From contig VBCJ01000303.1 in assembly GCA_005884335.1 (NCBI GenBank), forward strand, positions 1,110-9,187: a stretch of 8,078 nucleotides of DNA, read 5' to 3'. The stretch comes from Betaproteobacteria bacterium (lineage in GTDB: Bacteria; Pseudomonadota; Gammaproteobacteria; Burkholderiales; SG8-39). The translations under genes were made by a program, and so were the position numbers. A model generated the notes under the pieces. The model made no database searches, was not told the origin of the DNA, and saw only the letters and a program-made list of their open reading frames with translations. Positions 1 through 5,362 of this stretch are shown piece by piece; position 1 is the first letter of the stretch, and each line of letters starts with the position of its first letter.

Positions 1-314
1 GGAGCGTACTGGAGCCGCTCCTTCGGCGAATACAACAGTGTTCACGCCCCAAGATTGTCGTGCGCGGCGACTCCATTCTCTTTCAGCCTTCGCATAATGC
101 CGCCCAACGCATAGTGGACCGCGTAAATGCCGTGTAATTAGGCACCGCTTCGTGTCCGACTGTAATCTGTTTCCAGAAATCAAGTGTTTAGTCTCGTCGG
201 GGACTCGGTCGCGTACGCGGGCGTATAAGATTCTAGGCTGAGAAGGGAGGAATCGGCGATGGTCGAAAAACGCTTCCCTATGAAAACCGTTCTCCGTAGG
301 AGAAAGTCCTTCCC
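1..314. other. Intergenic region without a convincing gene
   Basis: No long open frame with recognisable protein content is present. By hand count the first 300 bases are about 54% G+C, clearly below the flanking genes. On the minus strand, positions 137 down to 42 read as a 31-codon open stretch ending LKENGVAAHDNLGA and a TGA, but it follows a stop codon and only has an internal ATG; it may be a decayed gene end. The stretch also holds a 10-bp palindrome CGCGTACGCG (210-219), a TATAAG hexamer (224-229) with no good -35 partner, a strong Shine-Dalgarno-like GGGAGG (245-250), and two small hairpins near the end of the neighbouring GST gene. Confidence 0.6.
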
Positions 315-393
315 TTACGAAGGCACCGCCATTCCGCGCTTGACCGCCGGTCTCGCGCCGATCGTATCGAACCAGCGCTTCACGTTCGGATAG
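259..393 (+). CDS. Possible small ORF, 44 aa, unknown
   Basis: ATG at 259 is preceded by GGGAGG at 245-250, giving an 8-base spacer, which is one of the better ribosome binding sites in the window. The frame runs 44 codons to TAG at 391-393. The product would begin MVEKRFPMKTVLRRRKSF, strongly basic, with no membrane segment or motif I recognise. Its last 79 bases run antisense through the 3' end of the YfcG-like GST gene, so that half of the reading frame may be open simply as a shadow. A TATAAG hexamer lies about 30 bases upstream, without a clear -35. It could be a genuine small protein, the leader of something lost, or chance; I favour chance slightly. Confidence 0.2.
   Translation: MVEKRFPMKTVLRRRKSFPYEGTAIPRLTAGLAPIVSNQRFTFG
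283..304 (-). terminator. Weak candidate intrinsic terminator after the YfcG-like GST
   Basis: On the minus strand, just downstream of the GST stop codon, a 6-bp perfect stem (TTCTCC / GGAGAA, 290-304, 3-base loop) is followed after CGG by four T residues (286-283). A second small stem, CCTTC/GAAGG (308-312 with 319-323), spans the GST stop itself. Both stems are short and the T tract is only four long, so termination would be inefficient at best. Confidence 0.3.
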
Positions 394-932
394 ACATTCA
401 AGTCCGTCTTGTGCCACTCGTAGCGCGCGACCCAGGGATAGGTTGCGATATCGGCGATCGAGTATTCCCCGGCAAGGCATTCGGCTTCGCCCAGGCGCCG
501 GTCGAGCACGCCGTAGAGCCTGTCTTTCTCCTTCGTGTAGCGCTCGATCGCGTAGGGGACGGGTTCCTTGGTGGCGCGCAGGAAATGGTGCACTTGGCCG
601 AATATCGGCCCGATGTGGCCCATCTGGAACATCAACCATTGCAGCGCCACGTATTTGCCTCGGTCCGACTTCGGCAGGAATTTGCCGGTCTTCGCCGACA
701 GATAGATCAGGATCGCGCCCGATTCCATCATTGCGATCGGCTTTCCGTCGCGGCCTTCGGGGTCGACGATCGAGGGAATCTTGCCGTTGGGATTGATCGC
801 AAGGTAATCCGGAGCGACTTGCTCGCCCGCTCCGATGTTGATCTTGTGGAGCTTGTAGGGAAGGCCGCATTCCTCCAGCATCACGGAAACCTTGCGGCCG
901 TTGGGCGTGCTCCAGGTGTAAAGCTCGATCAT
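315..932 (-). CDS. yfcG: YfcG-like (nu-class) glutathione S-transferase / disulfide-bond oxidoreductase
   Basis: This 205-aa cytosolic protein has the two-domain GST fold. Residues 1-80 are the thioredoxin-like domain with the TPNG motif (T9, N11) typical of the YfcG/YghU group, the cis-proline loop at KIPS (P53), and the glutathione-binding ESGAI (E70, S71). The helical domain follows, with HHFLRA near 115-120, PYAIERY near 126-132, and the S-IAD N-capping box (158-161). The pattern and length match E. coli YfcG from memory; that family binds glutathione or its disulfide and shows disulfide-bond reductase activity, with Thr and Asn near residues 9-11 replacing the usual catalytic Tyr/Ser. 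The ATG at 932 has GAGG five bases upstream. It is a single gene, divergent from the DUF2905 gene across 60 bases. The physiological substrate is not evident from the sequence. Confidence 0.9.
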   Translation of the reverse strand: MIELYTWSTPNGRKVSVMLEECGLPYKLHKINIGAGEQVAPDYLAINPNGKIPSIVDPEGRDGKPIAMMESGAILIYLSAKTGKFLPKSDRGKYVALQWLMFQMGHIGPIFGQVHHFLRATKEPVPYAIERYTKEKDRLYGVLDRRLGEAECLAGEYSIADIATYPWVARYEWHKTDLNVYPNVKRWFDTIGARPAVKRGMAVPS

Positions 933-992
933 CGTTTCCTCGACGAGTCTGGAAGCCGCGCAGTTTATCCTGAAGCCCGGTAAAGTAAAGCC

Positions 993-1187
993 ATGCTGAA
1001 ATGGCTGCTGGCGGTCGCGATCGCCCTAGTCGTGCTCACGGTGCTTTCCCCATGGCTGTCGAGGTACGGCCTCGGCCGGCTGCCGGGCGACCTCACGGTG
1101 CGCTACAGAGGGCGGCTCTATTACCTTCCCTTCGCCACCACGATCGTGCTTTCGCTCGCCCTGACCCTGCTGGCACGGCTCCTCTGA
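993..1187 (+). CDS. DUF2905 family small membrane protein
   Basis: This 64-aa protein consists of two hydrophobic helices (about residues 3-20 and 44-62) joined by a short, basic, conserved loop containing LGRLPGD (27-33) and RYRGR (37-41). This layout is the DUF2905 signature: a small inner-membrane protein of unknown function, widespread in Proteobacteria, with the same usual length of about 65 residues. The ATG at 993 has only a weak purine-rich stretch (TAAAGTAAAG) upstream. It is divergent from the YfcG-like GST gene and convergent with the C13 peptidase gene, whose stop codon lies inside it; the two reading frames overlap antiparallel by 67 bases (1121-1187). The family assignment is confident; the function is unknown. 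Confidence 0.85.
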   Translation: MLKWLLAVAIALVVLTVLSPWLSRYGLGRLPGDLTVRYRGRLYYLPFATTIVLSLALTLLARLL

Positions 1188-2569
1188 AGCGGCTCCGCCG
1201 CCCTCGCGGCGAGGCGCTTCTCGAGCACGGCGAGTTTCTTGCGCATCGCAGCGCCCGCGAACATCTGCGGGTTGGAGGGCGTATAGCCTTCCGCCCTCTC
1301 CCGGTCGTCTACCGCTTCTTTCGCAGCCTCGAACGCCTCGACGAAGGAAAACGTCTCGCGCAGGGCTTCATCGTAGAGCGCCTGGCTGAACCAGGTGTAG
1401 TCGCTGTCGTAATCGCAGCCGAAGGAGGAGTGAAACGCGTCGGCGGCGGTGATGATGAGGGTGTTGTCGTCCTTGAGCGGCTCGATGAAGCCCCCGGAGA
1501 AACAGGCCGAGATCACGATCACCTTCCACTTGATGCCGCTGTCGGCGAGCATGCGCGCGAGCGCGCTCGGGGTGAGCTGCGCGAGCTCCAGCGGCGGGAG
1601 ATCCAGCACGAGCCTGTAATCATTGCTCCCGTGGGTGGCGATGTGCAGGAGCACGACGTCCTCGTCGGTATTGATCGCGTTGCCGAGATGCGCAAGCGTT
1701 GCGCGCAGATTGCTCGCCGTGGCGATGGGATAATCTTTCAGCGTCGCGGGATTGTTGATGAGCGCGATCGACCTGCCCGCGGCGTCGAAACGCTCCTCGA
1801 GCAGCTCCTTGACCGAGACGAGCTCGGAGTAAAAAGTACCCTGCCGACTGTCGCCTGCGACTCCGACGAAATACAGATCCACGACGCCGGGCCGCTCGGG
1901 ACTGAGCGCGGCAAGCTGCTCATCGAGCAGGAATCCCTGTCGGTGGAACACTTCCTCCTGCGTCAACCGCGGACGCGCGGCTTCGGCGCGGTCATCCTGG
2001 GCCGCGACCCAAAGCTCGGTGCGCGGGAAAACCGTGACGAGGATCGCAAGGAGCCCCGCGAACAGGCCGAACGCGAGCACCGAGGGACGACCGCGCCAGC
2101 CCGTGAGAACGTACAGGGCGCGCGGGAGCACGACGAAGCCCCAGGCGACGAACGCCCAGTACACAGCCCCCGCGTCGAGTTCGATCGCTTCCAAGCGCGT
2201 CGCCGCCTGGACCGCGACTCCCACGACTTCGAAGACGGGGTCCGTCGCGACGAGCACCACCGCAAACGCCACTGCGAGCTGCGCTTCCCGAAACAGTCTC
2301 GCGGCAAGAAGGCAGGCCCCGAGCACGAGCGGGATCTCCGCGAGCGCCACGGTGAGCGCCCCGAATTCGACGGTGCCCGGGAAACCCGCGCGCAGCATGC
2401 CGCCGGCGAGCCAGAACGCCAGGCTCGCGAACACCAGCGCGACGTACTGTCCGATCGAGATGCGGAAGTCGAGCGCGCGCACCGGCAGGAAAAGCGCAAG
2501 GCGCGTGCCGGCGAGGAGATTCTGCTTGAGACCGTCCCACAGCATGGCGGTTTCGGATCGAGGTTCCAT
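1121..2569 (-). CDS. Membrane-anchored C13 family (legumain/GPI8-like) cysteine peptidase
   Basis: This 482-aa protein has two halves. The first ~185 residues contain about five hydrophobic helices (roughly 41-58, 69-92, 98-120, 135-155, 162-182). The basic residues around RLFREAQ and GWRGRPS place those loops in the cytoplasm, so the rest should be periplasmic. From about 227 to 446 lies a peptidase C13 (clan CD, caspase-fold) domain: a beta strand VVDLYFVGVAGD, the catalytic His in LLHIATHGS (H313), and the catalytic Cys in VISACFSGGF (C356), followed by TAADAFHSSFGC. The last ~35 residues are a basic tail. The ATG at 2569 lies one base after the cca stop (TGAGATG), so translation is probably coupled; a frame extending further upstream is only a shadow of cca. 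A later in-frame ATG at 2545 is an alternative start. Eukaryotic relatives are legumain and the GPI transamidase subunit; bacterial roles and substrates are unknown. It is the last gene of the slt-to-C13 cluster. Confidence 0.85.
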   Translation of the reverse strand: MEPRSETAMLWDGLKQNLLAGTRLALFLPVRALDFRISIGQYVALVFASLAFWLAGGMLRAGFPGTVEFGALTVALAEIPLVLGACLLAARLFREAQLAVAFAVVLVATDPVFEVVGVAVQAATRLEAIELDAGAVYWAFVAWGFVVLPRALYVLTGWRGRPSVLAFGLFAGLLAILVTVFPRTELWVAAQDDRAEAARPRLTQEEVFHRQGFLLDEQLAALSPERPGVVDLYFVGVAGDSRQGTFYSELVSVKELLEERFDAAGRSIALINNPATLKDYPIATASNLRATLAHLGNAINTDEDVVLLHIATHGSNDYRLVLDLPPLELAQLTPSALARMLADSGIKWKVIVISACFSGGFIEPLKDDNTLIITAADAFHSSFGCDYDSDYTWFSQALYDEALRETFSFVEAFEAAKEAVDDRERAEGYTPSNPQMFAGAAMRKKLAVLEKRLAARAAEPLQRSRASRVRASESTIVVAKGR

Positions 2570-2570
2570 C

Positions 2571-3704
2571 TCAGTCGAGCGCCTCGATCGCGGCGATCCG
2601 CGCGCGGCGCAGCTTCGCGGCGATACCGGATTTCGCGCTTTGCGCGGCGATTTTCGCAGCATCGACGCCAGCGACCGCGCCCAGCGCCCGCCGCAGGACC
2701 ACGCGCGGCATGTAGGGTATTTCCGTCCAGCCGCGCTCGCCCCGCTCGACGCACGCGAGGAGTGCGAGCAGCTCATCGAAGCGCTCGGGCCGGCGCAGGG
2801 CGTCGCAATGCTCGAGCAGCGCGAGCAGATCCGGTGCACCCAGCGTGGGAGCGCGCTTTATCGTCTCGCCGTGCCGCCGGGCGAGCAGGGCGAGATCGCG
2901 GCAATCGCCGGGCGCTTTGAAACGCTCGTTCAGCGCGCGCGTCGCCTGGGCGGTGGGCGCGCCGAAAGCGACCAGAGCGAAACGCGGCGCGAGGCCAAGC
3001 CGCTCGGCGGCGGCGCACTCGAGCGCGCGGACAAGAACGCGGGCGGAGTCGTTCGCCGGCCGGCCGTGCTCGAAAGCGAGCTTCAATTCGGGCAGTAGCT
3101 TCTCGAGGAGCCCCGCTTCGGCAAGCACCGGGAACATGAAAGCCGCATTGCTCTGCATCAGTCCCTTGGAAAATTCCTGCCATACGCGCTCGGGCACGAG
3201 GGCGTCCGCCTCGCCGTTTGCGACCATGGAGCGCATCAACGCCATGGTTTCCGGCGCGACCGCAAAACCGAACCGCGCCGCAAAGCGCGCCACCCGCAGG
3301 ATCCGCACCGGGTCCTCGACGAAGGCGGGGCTCACGTGCCGGAGCAGCCCGCGTTCGAGATCGGCCGCGCCGCCGAAGGGATCGATGAGCTGCCCGGCTT
3401 CGTCGCGGGCGATCGCGTTGATGGTCAGATCGCGCCGCGCGAGGTCCTGCTCGAGCGTGACGTCGGGCGCGGCGTAAATCTGGAAGCCCTTGTAGCCGCG
3501 CGCGACTTTGCGCTCGGTGCGCGCGAGCGCGTGCTCCTCGTGGGTTCGCGGATGCAGGAACACCGGGAAATCCTTGCCCACCGGCTTGTAGCCGAGGCGC
3601 ACCATTTCCTCCGGCGTGCTCCCGACCACGACGTGGTCGCGGTCCGCCACCGGGAGGCCGAGGAGATCGTCGCGCACCGCTCCGCCGACGGTGTAAATCT
3701 TCAC
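2571..3704 (-). CDS. cca: CCA-adding tRNA nucleotidyltransferase with degenerate HD domain
   Basis: This enzyme adds or repairs the 3'-CCA end of tRNAs using CTP and ATP in the cytosol. The start is the GTG at 3704: it gives MKIYTVGGAVRDDLLG, matching the known N terminus of the enterobacterial enzyme, and AGG lies just upstream; the frame extending further upstream is shadow of the GST. Visible motifs are GGAVRD (7-12), catalytic DRD (D21, D23), RRDLTINA (90-97) for ribose recognition, EDPVRILR (130-137) and ERVWQE (172-177) for nucleotide-templating. The protein is 377 aa, against about 412 for E. coli Cca. The C-terminal half still aligns by eye (RDLALLARRH, LEHCDALRRPERFDELLAL), but the HD phosphohydrolase signature expected around residues 245-250 reads FALVAFGAPT, and the preceding conserved His region is shortened. 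Nucleotidyltransfer should be intact; the 2',3'-cyclic phosphodiesterase/phosphatase activity is probably lost. It begins 13 bases after the GST stop. Confidence 0.92.
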   Translation of the reverse strand: MKIYTVGGAVRDDLLGLPVADRDHVVVGSTPEEMVRLGYKPVGKDFPVFLHPRTHEEHALARTERKVARGYKGFQIYAAPDVTLEQDLARRDLTINAIARDEAGQLIDPFGGAADLERGLLRHVSPAFVEDPVRILRVARFAARFGFAVAPETMALMRSMVANGEADALVPERVWQEFSKGLMQSNAAFMFPVLAEAGLLEKLLPELKLAFEHGRPANDSARVLVRALECAAAERLGLAPRFALVAFGAPTAQATRALNERFKAPGDCRDLALLARRHGETIKRAPTLGAPDLLALLEHCDALRRPERFDELLALLACVERGERGWTEIPYMPRVVLRRALGAVAGVDAAKIAAQSAKSGIAAKLRRARIAAIEALD

Positions 3705-3717
3705 CGGGACCTGGCTT

Positions 3718-4377
3718 TCAGGGCGCCATCTCGAACTGCGGCAGCGTCTCGGCCTCGGCTCTTGCGGCCGAGCGCCATTCCTGCATCGGTGGCAAGGCGA
3801 GCATTGCGTCGCAGTAGGCGCGCGCCGCCTGCGCGAGCGGCACCGAGTAGCCGGTGAAGCGCCACACGACCGGCGCGTACATGGCATCGGCTGCGGAAAA
3901 ACGGCCGAAAAGGAACGGCCCGTCCGCCCCGTGGCCCTCGCGGCAGCTTTGCCAGAGCGATTGGATGCGTTCGATTTCCTCGTCGACCTCCGCGGGCCAG
4001 GTGCGCGGCGCGAAAACCCTGCGCACGTTCATCGACAGGTTCTGGCGCAGCGCGGGAAAGCCCGAGTGCATCTCGGCGCAGACGGACCGCGCGGTAGCCC
4101 GCGCGACCGAGTCGGCAGGCCAGCCCCGGGTGCCCGGATGTGCTTCCGCGAGATATTCGAGGATCGCAAGCGAGTCCCAAACGCGCGTCTCCCCCTCGAT
4201 CAGCACCGGCACCTTCCCGGATGGCGAGTACCTCAGCAGCCGCTGCTTGGAGCTCGCCTGGTACAAGGGAACGCGAACTTCTTCGAAGGCGATTCCGTTC
4301 TGCTTCATGAACAACCACGGGCGCAGCGACCAGGAGGAGTAGTTCCTGTTGCCGATGACCAGGATCCGGGCCGCCAT
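3718..4377 (-). CDS. Glutathione S-transferase family protein (Ser-type active site)
   Basis: This is a 219-aa two-domain GST. The N-terminal thioredoxin-like domain carries NRNYSSWSLRPWL (10-22), where a serine at 14-17 is the likely glutathione-activating residue, then the cis-proline loop GKVPVLI (P57) and a W-DS motif (D68, S69) standing where many GSTs have ES. The helical domain contains the FGRFSAADAMYAPV capping segment (D164). This is a different subfamily from the YfcG-like GST elsewhere in the window. The ATG at 4377 follows the upstream stop with only two bases between (TGATCATG) and has no clear Shine-Dalgarno, which suggests translational coupling. From memory a GST of this type often sits between the NDUFA9-like gene and cca in Betaproteobacteria. 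The substrate is unknown; zeta-like isomerase or peroxidase chemistry cannot be excluded. Confidence 0.88.
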   Translation of the reverse strand: MAARILVIGNRNYSSWSLRPWLFMKQNGIAFEEVRVPLYQASSKQRLLRYSPSGKVPVLIEGETRVWDSLAILEYLAEAHPGTRGWPADSVARATARSVCAEMHSGFPALRQNLSMNVRRVFAPRTWPAEVDEEIERIQSLWQSCREGHGADGPFLFGRFSAADAMYAPVVWRFTGYSVPLAQAARAYCDAMLALPPMQEWRSAARAEAETLPQFEMAP

Positions 4378-4379
4378 GA

Positions 4380-5252
4380 TCAGGGAGGATGCCTAGCGGC
4401 CGAGAAAGGGAAAGCGCTGTTGCAAACGCTGTCCACTTTCATCGAATTGTAGTTGTCACGCGACATGAGCTTCTTGCCCGGCTTCCACTCCATCGCCCAG
4501 GCGCTCAGGAAAGACAGGCGCTCGGAAAGGCCGATGACGGGCCGCGCGTGGCCGCTCGCGCTTCCGGCGTACTTCACGAGCTCGCGCAAGGTATAAACGC
4601 GCGGCCCGCACAGATCATAGCGTTTGCCGATGCTGTCGCGATCGGCGAGGCTCGCCCTGAAACAGCGCGCCACGTCTTCGACGTAGACAGGCTGGAAACG
4701 CGACTGTGGGCTGGGAAGGAGAATGAGGGGCAGCCAGCGCTGGAGCTTGGCGAAGGTGTTGAGAAACTGATCCTCGGGCCCGAATACCACCGAAGGCCGG
4801 AACACCGTCACCGCCTGCTCGTTCTGCGCTGCGAGCACCCAGGCTTCGCCTTCGCCCTTGGAACGCAGGTATTGGCTGGGGCCTTCCGCATGGGCATGCA
4901 GCGCACTCATGTGCAGCAGCCGCGCCACGCGCCTCTTAGTGCACGCCTCGACGATTTTTTTTGGAAGCTCGACATGGGCGCGCGCGAATTCAGGACCGTA
5001 GGGATGGCCCGAGCGCCCGTGCAATATGCCGACGAGATTCACTACCGCGTCGCAGCCGGCAGTGAGCTTCGCGAGGGTGTCCGGGTCGTGCACGTCGGCC
5101 TCGACCACGTCGACGGTCGGCAGGAGAATCAGGTGCTTGGCGCGTTCGCGCCGGCGCGTGGGCACGATCACCGAGTGCTCGTCTTCGACGAGCTGGCGCA
5201 CGAGATGCCGGCCGACAAAGCCGCTGCCGCCGATGACCAGAATGCGGCTCAT
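4380..5252 (-). CDS. Complex I NDUFA9-like NAD(P)-binding epimerase (extended/atypical SDR)
   Basis: This 290-aa Rossmann-fold protein starts MSRILVIGGSGFVGRHLV; the GxxGxxG nucleotide-binding motif is at G8, G11 and G14. SDR landmarks include DAVVNLVG (68-75), HMSALHA (S116) and a YxxxK pair (Y128, K132), then FRPSVVFGPED (151-161) and PVYVEDVARCF (188-198). The sequence fits the bacterial 'complex I NDUFA9 subunit family' SDRs, named after the accessory subunit of mitochondrial NADH dehydrogenase; a role in quinone or respiratory-complex function is possible, but the reaction is not established. The ATG at 5252 has AAGGG four bases upstream; the open frame extending further upstream is antisense/shadow within slt. 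The protein ends abruptly after SVCNSAFPF with SAARHPP, about 25 residues short of relatives as I remember them. It lies 110 bases after slt and two bases before the GST. Confidence 0.88.
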   Translation of the reverse strand: MSRILVIGGSGFVGRHLVRQLVEDEHSVIVPTRRRERAKHLILLPTVDVVEADVHDPDTLAKLTAGCDAVVNLVGILHGRSGHPYGPEFARAHVELPKKIVEACTKRRVARLLHMSALHAHAEGPSQYLRSKGEGEAWVLAAQNEQAVTVFRPSVVFGPEDQFLNTFAKLQRWLPLILLPSPQSRFQPVYVEDVARCFRASLADRDSIGKRYDLCGPRVYTLRELVKYAGSASGHARPVIGLSERLSFLSAWAMEWKPGKKLMSRDNYNSMKVDSVCNSAFPFSAARHPP

Positions 5253-5310
5253 GAGACCCTTGGGATACGAACTGGCTAGTTTAACCGCAGCGCGTGAGCA
5301 AGGGAATTCA

Positions 5311-5345
5311 GCGGGCGTGTCCAGGCCCGAGATAGACGCGCCCGC
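5311..5345. repeat. Imperfect inverted repeat between slt and the NDUFA9-like gene
   Basis: GCGGGCGTGTC (5311-5321) pairs with GACGCGCCCGC (5335-5345) around a 13-base loop. On the plus strand this is an 11-bp stem with one G-U pair; in the minus-strand transcript the same position is an A-C mismatch, leaving 7 + 3 bp. It lies about 18 bases past the slt stop and is not followed by a T tract, so it is not a standard intrinsic terminator. It could stabilise the slt 3' end or partly separate slt from the four downstream genes. Confidence 0.4.
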
Positions 5346-5362
5346 GAAGACCTGCCTGCCGC

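Noticed and set aside
210..219. Palindrome CGCGTACGCG as an operator site
   Set aside because: Ten-base palindromes of C and G occur often by chance in such sequence, and no promoter or regulator gene is associated with it.
1001..2920. A very long open frame on the plus strand opposite the C13 peptidase and cca
   Set aside because: Its translation is rich in Arg, Glu and low-complexity basic/acidic stretches with no recognisable motif, while the opposite strand carries clear catalytic motifs. It is an antisense shadow produced by high GC.
4380..4450. Frameshift restoring a normal C terminus of the NDUFA9-like protein
   Set aside because: Both other frames were read by eye past the stop; one stops quickly and the other continues as shadow of the GST gene without resembling the expected tail.
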